A stretch of 64,000 bases of DNA from JBDSSS01 sp963764195 (GTDB lineage Bacteria; Actinomycetota; Actinomycetes; Actinomycetales; Dermatophilaceae). Where the stretch lies: the NCBI GenBank assembly GCA_963764195.1, contig CAVXRG010000010.1, positions 744,001 through 808,000 on the forward strand, in the 5' to 3' direction. Both the position numbers and the translations under genes were made by a program. Below, in pieces: positions 42,926 through 51,572 of this stretch. Position 1 is the first letter of the stretch, and every line of letters starts with the position of its first letter. Under the pieces are notes generated by a model, which had not been told where the DNA came from, did no database searches, and saw only the letters and a list, made by a program, of their open reading frames with translations.

Positions 42926-43305
42926 GCGCCCACCCTAGCGGCCCGCTCCCGGTCGATCTTCGTGCCCTGGACGAGACAGGTGACCCAGAGCGCCGAGAAG
43001 ATGAGGCCGACCGCGAGCATCATCGGCACGACGAGGGCGCTCGCGAAGGTGGCCACCTGGACGAGCCAGCCCAGGGTGAGACCCCACGGCCGGCGCAGCA
43101 TGCCGGCCCCGACGACGCAGAGCACCGCCAGTCCCGAGCCCACGAGCAGGTATGCCGTCGAGCGACCTCCGTCGCCACCCGACGCCGCGATGCCGCGGGC
43201 GACGAGCGCGCCGAAGAAGACGCAGAGGGACTGGCCGCCGAGCACCGTGGCGAGCATCCGCCAGGTGAACGTGCCGGTCGTGCCGTAGAAGAGCGATGCG
43301 GTCAC
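42922..43305 (-). CDS. DUF4233 membrane protein
   Basis: A 127-residue protein with four membrane helices. It matches DUF4233, the small protein between folC and ndk in many actinobacteria (function unknown); conserved features are MLATVLGGQSLCVFFGALVA and the central LLVGSGLAVLCVVGAG. GTG 43305 is chosen because GAGGAC precedes it; the frame is open to 43347 but passes through the tandem repeat of the preceding intergenic region. Confidence 0.85.
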   Translation of the reverse strand: MTASLFYGTTGTFTWRMLATVLGGQSLCVFFGALVARGIAASGGDGGRSTAYLLVGSGLAVLCVVGAGMLRRPWGLTLGWLVQVATFASALVVPMMLAVGLIFSALWVTCLVQGTKIDRERAARVGA

Positions 43306-43310
43306 GATGT

Positions 43311-43333
43311 CCTCAGTAGTCCTCAGTAGTCCT
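43311..43333. repeat. Tandem duplication of CCTCAGTAGT
   Basis: The 10-mer CCTCAGTAGT is present twice in direct succession (43311-43320, 43321-43330) plus three further matching bases. The repeat contains the stop codon of the L12-like gene and the ribosome site (GAGGAC) of DUF4233, so a duplication here created a second stop/ribosome-site copy. Confidence 0.85.
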
Positions 43334-43769
43334 GGCTCGGGTCCCACGAGCGGATGATCGCCCGCGCCTCGGTCGCGCTCGCACCGGTCGCATCGGCGTA
43401 GAGGTCGCGAGCGTCGTCGGTGCGACCTGCCGCCACGAGCGAGCTGATCCGGCTGCGGGCCTCATCGGTGAGGCGCCCCTCCGTCCAGGCCGACGCGGCG
43501 TCCTTGACCCCCGGGCCCTTGCCGGGCACGAACCAGGAGTCGATGGCACGCTTGGCGTCGGCGAGGGGCGCCCCGGTCGCCTCGCGGTAGATCTTGATGG
43601 CGTTGACCTTGTGCCCGGCGCTGATCTCCCGGCTCACCTTGGCTCGCACGCCCTCGGTCACCCCCACGTAGTCGCCCTCCGCGTCGCGGCGTCCGAAGAC
43701 GCGTCCGTAGAGGACGACGCCCACGGCGATGACCGCGAGGATGAGGACGAGCTTGAACAACGGGTGCAT
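43323..43769 (-). CDS. Membrane-anchored protein with two L7/L12-like helical motifs
   Basis: A 148-residue protein. Residues 5-27 (FKLVLILAVIAVGVVLYGRV) form one membrane helix. Residues 47-79 (AGHKVNAIKIYREATGAPLA, then DAKRAID) closely resemble the C-terminal domain of ribosomal protein bL12, where the same pattern binds translation GTPases. Residues 107-142 repeat the pattern more loosely (AAGRTDDARDLYADATGASA, EARAIIRSW). Similar short proteins annotated as L7/L12-like occur in actinobacteria with no known function. The gene sits between folC and DUF4233, normally neighbours, and is flanked by short tandem duplications. Confidence 0.75.
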   Translation of the reverse strand: MHPLFKLVLILAVIAVGVVLYGRVFGRRDAEGDYVGVTEGVRAKVSREISAGHKVNAIKIYREATGAPLADAKRAIDSWFVPGKGPGVKDAASAWTEGRLTDEARSRISSLVAAGRTDDARDLYADATGASATEARAIIRSWDPSQDY

Positions 43770-43808
43770 GGCTCCAGCCTACGGGGGGTTGATGGGTGGG
43801 ACTCGCGA

Positions 43809-43830
43809 GCGACTGACCAGCGACTGACCA
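43809..43830. repeat. Tandem duplication of GCGACTGACCA
   Basis: The 11-mer GCGACTGACCA occurs twice in succession (43809-43819, 43820-43830), in the gap between folC and the L12-like gene. Confidence 0.85.
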
Positions 43831-43846
43831 GCGGCGCTGTGCGGCC

Positions 43847-45235
43847 TCAGACCTCGGTGAGCCCGAGCAGCATCCGGACCTCGGCGGCAGTGATGACCGA
43901 GCCGGTGGCGACGACGCCACCGCCCATGCCGTTCTCCTCCGCGAGGGTGATCGCCTGCTCGAGGGCGTCCGGCAGGTGGTCGACGACGGTCACCCGCTCC
44001 TCCCCGAAGACCTCGACGGCGAGCTGGCCGAGCCGCGTCGGCGACATCGCGCGCGGTGAGGACGACCGGGTCAGCACGACGTGGTCGAGCGCGGGCTGGA
44101 GCACCTCGAGGATCGCGGCGGCATCCTTGTCGGCGACGATCCCGACGAGCCCGACGAGGCGGGTGAAGGCGAAGGCCTCCTCGAGCGCCGCGACGAGCGA
44201 CCGCGCGCCGGCCGGGTTGTGGGCGGCGTCGACGAGGACGGTCGGGGACCGCCGCACGATCTCCAGCCGTCCCGGCGAGGTCATCGCCGCGGTCGCCGCG
44301 AGGACGATGTCGTGCTCGAGCGGCTGGGTGCCGCCGCCGAGGAAGGCCTCGACCGCGGCCACGGCGGTGACGAGGTTGCTCGCCTGGTGCGCCCCGTGGA
44401 GCGGGAGGAACAGGTCGGGGTACTCCCCCGCGAGCCCCCTGAGGCTCACCTGCTGCCCGCCAAGGGCGACCTCACGCGCGAGCACGCCGAAGTCGCTGCC
44501 CTCGAAGACGATCCGGGCGCCCACCTCCTCGGCGCGGGTCCGCAGCACCTCCGCGGCCAACGGGTCCTGCACGCCCGAGACGGCGAGTGCGTCCGTCTTG
44601 ATGATGCCGCTCTTCTCGGCGGCGATCTCCTCGACGTCGTCGCCGAGCAGGTGAGTGTGGTCGAGGTCGACGGGGGTGATGACAGCGACCTGGCCGTCGG
44701 CGACGTTCGTCGCGTCCCAAGAGCCACCGAGACCGACCTCGACCACCGCGACGTCGACGGGGGCGTCCGCGAACGCGGCGAAGGCGACGGCCACGAGGAC
44801 CTCGAAGAAGTTCATCCTCCGGCCACCGGACTCGAGCGAGCGAGCGTCGACGAGGTCGATCAGCGGCGCGACCTCGTCATAAGCTGCGACGAACTTCTCG
44901 CGCGGGATCGGCTTGCCGGACAGCGTGATCCGCTCCCTGATGTCGTGCAGGTGCGGGGAGGTGAAGCGGCCGGTGGACAGGCCGCTCTCCCGCAGGATGC
45001 TGTCGACCATCCGGCTCGTCGACGTCTTGCCGTTGGTGCCGGTGAGGTGGATGACGGGATAGCTGTGCTGCGGGTCCCCCGCGAGCTCCATCACCGCGCG
45101 GATCCGGTCGAGCGACGGACCGATGTCGTTCTCCGGGGCGCGGGCGAGGATCTCCTCCTCGACCTCACGCATCCGCCTCATCAACTGGACGGTGCGGGCC
45201 GCCTCCTGGGCGGCCCCGTCCGGGCGTCCGTTCAC
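43847..45235 (-). CDS. folC: Folylpolyglutamate synthase / dihydrofolate synthase
   Basis: A 462-residue Mur-ligase-fold enzyme that adds glutamate to (dihydro)folate. The P-loop is VIHLTGTNGKTSTSRM (near residue 62), followed by FTSPHLHDIRERI, VVEVGLGGSWDATN, DHTHLLGDDVEEIAAEKSGI and VLVDAAHNPAGARSLV. GTG 45235 overlaps the GNAT stop. It makes the folates used by ThyA and DfrA retainable in the cell. Confidence 0.95.
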   Translation of the reverse strand: MNGRPDGAAQEAARTVQLMRRMREVEEEILARAPENDIGPSLDRIRAVMELAGDPQHSYPVIHLTGTNGKTSTSRMVDSILRESGLSTGRFTSPHLHDIRERITLSGKPIPREKFVAAYDEVAPLIDLVDARSLESGGRRMNFFEVLVAVAFAAFADAPVDVAVVEVGLGGSWDATNVADGQVAVITPVDLDHTHLLGDDVEEIAAEKSGIIKTDALAVSGVQDPLAAEVLRTRAEEVGARIVFEGSDFGVLAREVALGGQQVSLRGLAGEYPDLFLPLHGAHQASNLVTAVAAVEAFLGGGTQPLEHDIVLAATAAMTSPGRLEIVRRSPTVLVDAAHNPAGARSLVAALEEAFAFTRLVGLVGIVADKDAAAILEVLQPALDHVVLTRSSSPRAMSPTRLGQLAVEVFGEERVTVVDHLPDALEQAITLAEENGMGGGVVATGSVITAAEVRMLLGLTEV

Positions 45236-45774
45236 GGCTGCTCCTCCTTCGGGGCCAGGACTCTCGACATCCAGATGCTGTCGGGCAGGACCGAGCCGCC
45301 GTCCTCCCGTTCTTGCTCGGTGAAGCCATGCCGCCGGTAGAAGCCGGCGGCCTGCTCGTTGCCGTCGATGTAGGACAGCACCACCTTCTCGTGACCGAGG
45401 TCACGGGCCCGCTCCAGGACGGCCTCCATCAGGCGGCTGCCGATGCGCCGGCCGTGGTGACCGGGCAGGACGTAGAGCTTCCAGGCGTAGAACGTGTCGT
45501 CCTGCACGCCGAAGGTCGCCATCCCCAGCACCCGGCCGCGCTCCCCCTCGGCGGGGGCGGAGCCGGTGTCCTCGGCCACGAGGGTGCGCCCGGTGCGGAT
45601 CGAGGCGGTGACGACGTCCTTGGTCCACCACTTGGCCAGACCCATCGCGACGTATTCCGGCCCGGCGATCGGCTCGTAGGTGGCGAGCCAGGTGCGGTGC
45701 CCGACGGAGATGACCGCGTCGAGGTCGTTGCCGTCGGCGACCCGGACGACGACCCCGTCGGCCCCGGCGCTCAC
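45232..45774 (-). CDS. GNAT family N-acetyltransferase
   Basis: A 180-residue GNAT protein: VRVADGNDLDAVISVGHRTW at the N-terminus, acetyl-CoA motif LYVLPGHHGRRIGSRLMEAV, then GNEQAAGFYRRHGFTEQERE. It overlaps ileS upstream and folC downstream (four bases each), so it is part of the ileS-folC transcript; insertion of a GNAT gene at this place is not usual. Substrate unknown. Confidence 0.88.
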   Translation of the reverse strand: MSAGADGVVVRVADGNDLDAVISVGHRTWLATYEPIAGPEYVAMGLAKWWTKDVVTASIRTGRTLVAEDTGSAPAEGERGRVLGMATFGVQDDTFYAWKLYVLPGHHGRRIGSRLMEAVLERARDLGHEKVVLSYIDGNEQAAGFYRRHGFTEQEREDGGSVLPDSIWMSRVLAPKEEQP

Positions 45775-48700
45775 AGCGCCCCCACGAGGATCGTCGCGGC
45801 GTGGCCGTCACCGACGACGACCGCCGTCGTGCGGTCGGACGGCAGGGCGTGCTCGGCGCCTCCCGACGCGAACTGCGCGGCGAGGGTCTCGCTGACGATG
45901 AGGTCACGGTGCGCGACCGTCGCGTCGAAGACCTCGGGCACCCCGGTGATGACGAGGCTGATCCGGTCGCTCACGTGCAGCCCGGCGTCGCGCCTGGCCT
46001 GCTGGACCGCCCGGACCAGGTCGCGCGCGACGCCCTCCGTCGCCAGGGCGTCGGTGACCACCATGTCGAGCACGACGAAGCCGCCACCCGGCAGCATCGC
46101 CGTCGCGCGCGACGCCTCCGCGTCTCCCCCGGCCACGACGGTCTCGAGGGTGAACTCGCCGTCGACGAGCTCGAGCCCGCCCGCCGTGACGACCCCTTCC
46201 GGGGTGCTGCTCCAGTCACCGGTCTTGCTGCCCTTGATCGCCCGTTGGACGTCACGTCCGAGGCGCGGCCCCGCGGCCCGGGCGTTGACCGTCAGGCGCT
46301 GGCTCACGCCGAAGTCGGCCTCGCTCGCGGTGCTGAGGTCGACGAGGGTGAGCGACTTGACGTTGAGCTCGTCCTGGATGATCGAGCGGAACGGCTCGAG
46401 CGCCGCGGGATCGGGGACGACCACGGTCAGCTCGGCCAGCGGCAGGCGGGCCCGCAACCGGCGCGACTTGCGCAGGCTCGACCCCACGGAGCAGACCTCG
46501 CGGGCCCGGTCCATCGCGGCGACGAGCGCCCGGTCCTCGGGCAGCGACGAGGCCTGCGGGAAGTCGGTGAGGTGCACCGAGCGCCCGCCGGTGAGCCCGC
46601 GCCAGATCTCCTCGCTGACGAGGGGCAGCAGCGGGGCGACCGTCCGGGTCACCGTCTCGAGGGCGGTCCACAGGGTGTCGAAGGCCGCGAGGGACTCCGG
46701 CGTCTCGCCGCCCCAGAAGCGGTCGCGGGACCGGCGGATGTACCAGTTGGTGAGCACGTCGAGGAAGCCGCGCATCGTGTCGCAGGCGGCCGCGATCTCG
46801 TAGCCGTCGAGCTGCTCCTGCATCTCGCCGACGAAGTCGTGCAGCTTGGCGAGCAGGTAGCGGTCGAGCACGTCGGTCGAGGTCGTCGAGGCGGTGGCCT
46901 CGTAGCCCTGACCGCCGCGTGCCGTGTTGGCGTAGAGCGCGAAGAACGACCAGGCGTTCCACAGCGGGATCATCACCTGGCGGACGCCGTCGCGGATGCC
47001 CTGCTCGGTGACGACGAGGTTGCCGCCGCGCAGGATCGGGCTGCTCATCAGGAACCAGCGCATGGCGTCGGCGCCGTCGCGGTCGAAGACCTCGGAGACG
47101 TCGGGATAGTTGCGCAGCGACTTGCTCATCTTCTGACCGTCGGAGCCGAGGACGATGCCGTGGCTGACGCAGCTCTTGAAGGCGGGCCGGTCGAACAGGG
47201 CCGTCGCGAGCACGTGCAGCGTGTAGAACCAGCCGCGGGTCTGCCCGATGTACTCGACGATGAAGTCGCCCGGGAAGTGGTGCTCGAACCAGTCGGCGTT
47301 CTCGAACGGGTAGTGCACCTGGGCGAAGCTCATCGAGCCCGAGTCGAACCACACGTCGAGGACGTCCTCGACGCGGCGCATCGTCGAGCGGCCCGTCGGG
47401 TCGTCGGGGTTGGGCCGCGTGAGCTGGTCGACGAAGGGCCGATGGAGGTCGGTGACCTCGACCCCGAAGTCCCGCTCGAGGTCGGCGAAGGAGCCGTAGA
47501 CGTCGATCCGCGGGTATTCGGGGTTGTCCGACTTCCAGACCGGGATCGGGCTGCCCCAGAAACGGTTTCGCGAGATGGACCAGTCACGCGCGTTGGCCAG
47601 CCACTTGCCGAACTGGCCGTCGCGGATGTGGGACGGCGTCCACTCGATCTGCTGGTTGAGCTCGAGCATCCGCTCCTTGACCTTCGTCACCTCGACGAAC
47701 CAGCTCGAGACCGCCATGTAGATGAGCGGCTCGCGGCAGCGCCAGCAGTGTGGGTAGCTGTGGTCGTAGGTCTCGCGGCGCAGCAGCACCGTGCCCGGAG
47801 TGACCGAGCCGGTCTCTCCCTCGTGCCGGGTCTCGGCGCGGAGGTGGTCGATGACGTGGGCGTTCGCATCGAAGACGTGCATCCCCTCGTAGTCGGCGAC
47901 GGGGAAGGTGAACCGGCCGTCGGGCCCGACGGGCACGACCGGGGCGATGCCCGCGGCGTCGGTGACGATCTTGTCCTCCTCACCGAACGCGCCGGCGGTG
48001 TGGACCAGCCCGGTGCCGTCCTCCGTCGTGACGAACTCGGCGGGGAAGACGCGGTGGGCGCGCTCGTGACCGAGGTAGTAGTCGAAGGGCGGGGTGAAGG
48101 AGCGGCCGAGCAGGTCGGCTCCCTTGAGCCGCTGGACGATCCGGTCCTCGACGGTGGCGGGGTCGACGTCAGCGCCGAAGAGGTCCTTGGCGTAGGCGGC
48201 GAGACGAGCCGCCCCGATGACGTACCGCTCGGTCGTGCCGGTGACGTCCGACTCGACGACGACGTAGTCGATGTCGGGGTGGACCATGATGCCGAGGTTG
48301 GCCGGGAGGGTCCACGGCGTCGTCGTCCAGACGAGCGCGAGCTCGCCGGTCTCGAGGCGGAGCCCGACCGTCACGGCCGGGTCCTGGCGCATCTTGTAGA
48401 CGTCGTCGTCCATCCGCAGCTCGTGGTTGGACAGCGGGGTCTGGTCGTTCCAGCAGTAGGGCAGGACGCGGAAGCCCTCGTAGACGAGGCCCTTGTCGTG
48501 GAGGGTCTTGAAGGCCCAGATGACCGACTCCATGTAGCCGGGCTCGAGCGTCTTGTAGTCGTGGTCGAAGTCCACCCAGCGGGCCTGGCGGGTGACGTAG
48601 TCGCGCCACTCGCCCGTGTACTTGAGCACCGAGCTGCGGCAGGCGTCGTTGAACTCCTCGATGCCGAGGTCGACGATGTCCTGCTTCGTCTTGAGGCCGA

Positions 48701-49052
48701 GCTGGCGCTGGGCCTCGAGCTCGGCGGGCAGCCCGTGCGTGTCCCAGCCGAACCGGCGCTCGACGCGCCGGCCGCGCATCGTCTGGTAGCGCGGGACGAT
48801 GTCCTTGACGTAGCCGGTCAGCAGGTGCCCGTAGTGCGGAAGGCCGTTGGCGAAGGGGGGCCCGTCGTAGAAGACGAACTCGTTGTCGCCGTCGGTGCCG
48901 GCGTCGCGGCCCTCCACCGATGCCTGGAAGGTGCCGTCCGCCTCCCAGTAGCGCAGCACCCGCTCCTCGATCTGCGGGAAGCGCGGGTTCGACGGCACGC
49001 CGTCGCGCTCGCCCTCGGCGGGGGGGTCGGTGGTGACCTTGGGGTAGGTCAT
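45771..49052 (-). CDS. ileS: Isoleucyl-tRNA synthetase
   Basis: A 1093-residue class I synthetase. GLPHYGHLLTGYVKD is the HIGH motif (as HYGH) and GQKMSKSLRN the KMSKS loop; the long CP1 editing domain lies between. The length, the long C-terminal part and the sequence style are those of the eukaryote-like IleRS type 2 rather than the shorter zinc-containing type 1. Type 2 enzymes are known for mupirocin insensitivity; whether this one shares it is inference. ATG 49052 has AGGAG at 49060-49064 (complement) and is preceded by a T-box leader. Confidence 0.97.
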   Translation of the reverse strand: MTYPKVTTDPPAEGERDGVPSNPRFPQIEERVLRYWEADGTFQASVEGRDAGTDGDNEFVFYDGPPFANGLPHYGHLLTGYVKDIVPRYQTMRGRRVERRFGWDTHGLPAELEAQRQLGLKTKQDIVDLGIEEFNDACRSSVLKYTGEWRDYVTRQARWVDFDHDYKTLEPGYMESVIWAFKTLHDKGLVYEGFRVLPYCWNDQTPLSNHELRMDDDVYKMRQDPAVTVGLRLETGELALVWTTTPWTLPANLGIMVHPDIDYVVVESDVTGTTERYVIGAARLAAYAKDLFGADVDPATVEDRIVQRLKGADLLGRSFTPPFDYYLGHERAHRVFPAEFVTTEDGTGLVHTAGAFGEEDKIVTDAAGIAPVVPVGPDGRFTFPVADYEGMHVFDANAHVIDHLRAETRHEGETGSVTPGTVLLRRETYDHSYPHCWRCREPLIYMAVSSWFVEVTKVKERMLELNQQIEWTPSHIRDGQFGKWLANARDWSISRNRFWGSPIPVWKSDNPEYPRIDVYGSFADLERDFGVEVTDLHRPFVDQLTRPNPDDPTGRSTMRRVEDVLDVWFDSGSMSFAQVHYPFENADWFEHHFPGDFIVEYIGQTRGWFYTLHVLATALFDRPAFKSCVSHGIVLGSDGQKMSKSLRNYPDVSEVFDRDGADAMRWFLMSSPILRGGNLVVTEQGIRDGVRQVMIPLWNAWSFFALYANTARGGQGYEATASTTSTDVLDRYLLAKLHDFVGEMQEQLDGYEIAAACDTMRGFLDVLTNWYIRRSRDRFWGGETPESLAAFDTLWTALETVTRTVAPLLPLVSEEIWRGLTGGRSVHLTDFPQASSLPEDRALVAAMDRAREVCSVGSSLRKSRRLRARLPLAELTVVVPDPAALEPFRSIIQDELNVKSLTLVDLSTASEADFGVSQRLTVNARAAGPRLGRDVQRAIKGSKTGDWSSTPEGVVTAGGLELVDGEFTLETVVAGGDAEASRATAMLPGGGFVVLDMVVTDALATEGVARDLVRAVQQARRDAGLHVSDRISLVITGVPEVFDATVAHRDLIVSETLAAQFASGGAEHALPSDRTTAVVVGDGHAATILVGAL

Positions 49053-49069
49053 GGGGTGTCTCCTGCACG

Positions 49070-49300
49070 GGTCGTCGGTCGTCTCGTCACCTGCACGAGG
49101 ACGACGTCACCGCCGCGGTACCACCCCGCTTGCCGCACCCCCCCGCCTCACCGAGGCGAGCGGCATACGACCGCTCTTGATCCCAGGCTGTGACGGGCCC
49201 ACCCGCCCGGTTCTACTCGGGTCCGCGTGCGGGCACGAAGACCGTTTCTTCCGGGGACTCACCGCTGATGACGGCTCGGACGTCTGTGCGCCCACTGTAC
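49070..49300 (-). promoter_or_regulatory. T-box leader (tRNA-Ile sensing) of ileS
   Basis: The complement of 49111-49130 reads AGCGGGGTGGTACCGCGG and then CG, containing the canonical T-box bulge sequence that pairs with the uncharged tRNA acceptor end. Upstream in the RNA, about 49245-49275, GTCATCAGCGGTGAGTCCCC and CGGAAGAAACGG match the short stem I of actinobacterial ileS T-boxes; the specifier would be ATC (isoleucine), complement of 49267-49269. No terminator with a U-run follows; the ribosome site is 47 bases after the T-box, so uncharged tRNA-Ile probably frees it for translation. An iterated word GTATGCCG lies in the middle (complement of 49161-49168). Confidence 0.88.
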
Positions 49301-49321
49301 GGCAGGAGGACCGCCGCGGTC

Positions 49322-49978
49322 TCATCGAGCGGTCGGCGCCACGCGTTCCGTGAGCAGCGCGCGCAGGGTCCCACGGATCGTCGCGGTCGCGCCCTCGACG
49401 TCGGCACCGAGGTCGTCACGCAGCAGCAGCCACGACGTCCAGCTCGCGGCGAGCATGAGCGACCGGAGCAGCTCGTCGCGGTCGGGGGCGGCGTCCAGCT
49501 CCCCGGCGAAGAGCCGCTCGAGCTCCCGCCGGAGCCGCGCGATGTGCAGCTGGCGAGAGCGGACGAGCTCCGGCGACCGGTGCAGGGCGATCATCGAGGA
49601 CCGCACCGCGGGGGCGAGCCGCTCGAGACGGCGCTGGCGCTGCGCGCAGAAGCGGTCGATCCGCTCGTCGAGCGGGGCGGAGGGGTCGACCGGCTCGACC
49701 AGCTCCTCGTCGGCGTCGATCCAGTAGTCGGTCGTCGCGGCACGCAGCCCCTCGACGTCCTTGAAGTTCGTCCACAGCGCGCGCACGGAGACCCCGGCGC
49801 GTGCGGCCACCACGGCGGCCGTCGGCTGGAGGTCGCCCTCCCGCAGCAGGGCGGCGTGCGCCTCGACGATCCGCTGCCGGGTGGCGTGGCGCCGTGCCAC
49901 GCGGCCGTCGACCTGGTCCGTCGCGCCGCCCTCGCCAGCATCCGTCCCGGTCCTGTCCGCCACGTGCTCTGCGCTCAC
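49322..49978 (-). CDS. TetR family transcriptional regulator
   Basis: A 218-residue regulator. Residues about 25-70 form the helix-turn-helix (RQRIVEAHAALLREGDLQPT, then VVAARAGVSVRALWTNFKDV). The C-terminal ligand domain is helical and not recognisable. The GTG at 49978 is preferred, as the frame runs on past the divergent promoter. It is divergent from the liv-type transporter with 67 bases between, so it very likely represses that operon and senses its substrate or a CoA ester of it. Confidence 0.88.
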   Translation of the reverse strand: MSAEHVADRTGTDAGEGGATDQVDGRVARRHATRQRIVEAHAALLREGDLQPTAAVVAARAGVSVRALWTNFKDVEGLRAATTDYWIDADEELVEPVDPSAPLDERIDRFCAQRQRRLERLAPAVRSSMIALHRSPELVRSRQLHIARLRRELERLFAGELDAAPDRDELLRSLMLAASWTSWLLLRDDLGADVEGATATIRGTLRALLTERVAPTAR

Positions 49979-50010
49979 GGCAACAGTATGGACACACTCG
50001 GGGTGGTCCG

Positions 50011-50046
50011 TTGACGGCGTCCGCCGAAACCTGCACTGTGTGTGCA
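50011..50046 (+). promoter_or_regulatory. Putative promoter and TetR operator of the liv operon
   Basis: TTGACG (50011-50016) and CACTGT (50034-50039) are 17 bases apart, a fair -35/-10 pair. TGCAC (50032-50036) and GTGCA (50042-50046) make an inverted repeat over the -10 region, a possible operator for the adjacent TetR protein. Transcription would start almost at the ATG, so the message may be leaderless, common in actinobacteria. Confidence 0.4.
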
Positions 50047-50852
50047 TGAACTCTGGACTCCAGGGCGCGTCATCGTCGATGCGCCTGGCGGTCGATGACG
50101 TGACGGTGCGTTTCGGCGGTCTGACGGCGCTCGACTCCGTGTCCTTCGACGTGCCCCCGGGCCAGGTGGTGGGGGTCATCGGACCCAACGGGGCGGGCAA
50201 GACGACCCTCTTCAACGTCATCTGCGGCTTCATCCGGCCGCAGTCCGGGCGGCTCTCGCTCGACGGGGAGACGGTGACGCCGGTCCCGCACCGGCTCGGC
50301 AGCCTCGGGGTCGCGCGCACCCTGCAGGGGCTCGGGCTCTTCGCGGGCATGACGGTCCTCGAGAACGTCCTCGCCGGGACGCGTCACCCGCGGCGCACCT
50401 CGGTCGTGGCCGGCCTGCTCGGGCTCCCCCGCCTCGACCGCTACGAGAGCGAGGACCGCGAGCGCGCCCGGATGGTCCTCGCCGAGCTCGGGCTCGCCGA
50501 CGTCGCCGGCGCCCTGCCCGGCGCCCTCCCCTACGCCATCGCCAAACGGGTCGCCCTCGCCCGTGCCCTCGTGGCCACGCCCCGGCTGCTCCTGCTCGAC
50601 GAGCCCGCCGGTGGTCTCGGCCGCGAGGACATCGACGAGCTCGGCGACCTCATCCAGCGGCTGCCGCAGCGGTCGGGCGCCTCGGTCGTGCTCGTCGAGC
50701 ACCACGTCGACCTCGTGATGCGGGTGTGTGACCGCGTCGTCGTGCTCGACTTCGGCAAGGTCATCGGATCGGGGACCCCCGACGAGGTCCGCGCGGACCC
50801 GGCCGTCATCGAGGCCTATCTCGGCGCCGAGGTCGGGGAGGGCACGCCGTGA
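50046..50852 (+). CDS. livG: ABC transporter ATP-binding protein, LivG-like
   Basis: A 268-residue ATPase of the branched-chain amino acid/urea/amide importer family (HAAT). Walker A is GPNGAGKTT, Walker B LLLLDEPAGGL, and the H-loop is VLVEHHVDLVM. The signature position reads LPYAIAKRVALARAL, further from LSGGQ than the usual LivG form LSYGQQRR. The start is ATG 50046 with an alternative ATG at 50079. It leads a five-gene operon and overlaps livF. Confidence 0.9.
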   Translation: MNSGLQGASSSMRLAVDDVTVRFGGLTALDSVSFDVPPGQVVGVIGPNGAGKTTLFNVICGFIRPQSGRLSLDGETVTPVPHRLGSLGVARTLQGLGLFAGMTVLENVLAGTRHPRRTSVVAGLLGLPRLDRYESEDRERARMVLAELGLADVAGALPGALPYAIAKRVALARALVATPRLLLLDEPAGGLGREDIDELGDLIQRLPQRSGASVVLVEHHVDLVMRVCDRVVVLDFGKVIGSGTPDEVRADPAVIEAYLGAEVGEGTP

Positions 50853-51571
50853 GCGACGCCCTCCTGACGGTGCGCGGCCTCCGGGCCGGCTACGGCAACG
50901 CGGCTCCCGTGCTCGTCGACGTCGACCTCGACGTCGCCGAGCGCTCGATCGTCGCGGTGGTCGGGGCCAACGGGGCCGGCAAGACGACGCTGCTGCGGGC
51001 GCTGAGCAACGTCATCACCCCGTCCGCCGGCACCGTGCGCTGGGACGGGGAGGACCTCACCGGGGTCCGGACCGAGGACCTCGTCCGGCGTGGCATCGCC
51101 CACGTGCCCGAGGGCCGGGGCGTCATCACCGAGCTGACCGTCGAGGAGAACCTCCGCCTCGGACACCTGTGGCGCAAGGACAAGGCGGACGCCCGCCGGG
51201 CGACCGACGAGGTCTACGCCCTCTTCGAACCGCTGGCCCGCCGCCGCACGCACGCCGGCCACCAGCTGTCCGGCGGCGAGCGCCAGATGCTGGCGGTGGG
51301 TCGGGCTCTCGTCGCCCGGCCCCGGCTGCTCCTGCTCGACGAGCCCTCCCTCGGCCTCGCCCCCCGGGTGACGGCCGGGATCATGGCGCTGCTGCGGACC
51401 CTGTGCGACGACACCGGGCTCACCGTGCTGCTCGTGGAGCAGAACGTCCGCAGCGCGCTCGCCGTCGCCGACCAGGGCGTCGTGCTGTCGCTCGGCCGCG
51501 TCGTCGTCGACACCGACGCCGCCAGCCTCGCCGGCGACGACGCCCTCCGCCACTCCTACCTGGGGTTCTGA
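50849..51571 (+). CDS. livF: ABC transporter ATP-binding protein, LivF-like
   Basis: A 240-residue ATPase: Walker A GANGAGKTT, VPEGRGVITELTVEENLRLG (LivF hallmark), signature QLSGGERQML, Walker B LLLLDEPSLGLAPR and switch His replaced by EQN as usual in LivF. GTG 50849 overlaps the livG stop. Confidence 0.93.
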   Translation: MSDALLTVRGLRAGYGNAAPVLVDVDLDVAERSIVAVVGANGAGKTTLLRALSNVITPSAGTVRWDGEDLTGVRTEDLVRRGIAHVPEGRGVITELTVEENLRLGHLWRKDKADARRATDEVYALFEPLARRRTHAGHQLSGGERQMLAVGRALVARPRLLLLDEPSLGLAPRVTAGIMALLRTLCDDTGLTVLLVEQNVRSALAVADQGVVLSLGRVVVDTDAASLAGDDALRHSYLGF

Positions 51572-51572
51572 C

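Noticed and set aside
45801..49193. 1130-codon open frame on plus opposite ileS
   Set aside because: ileS is unambiguous on minus; the antisense frame is low-complexity Val/Asp/Glu/Gly and covers the T-box, so it is an artefact of high GC3.
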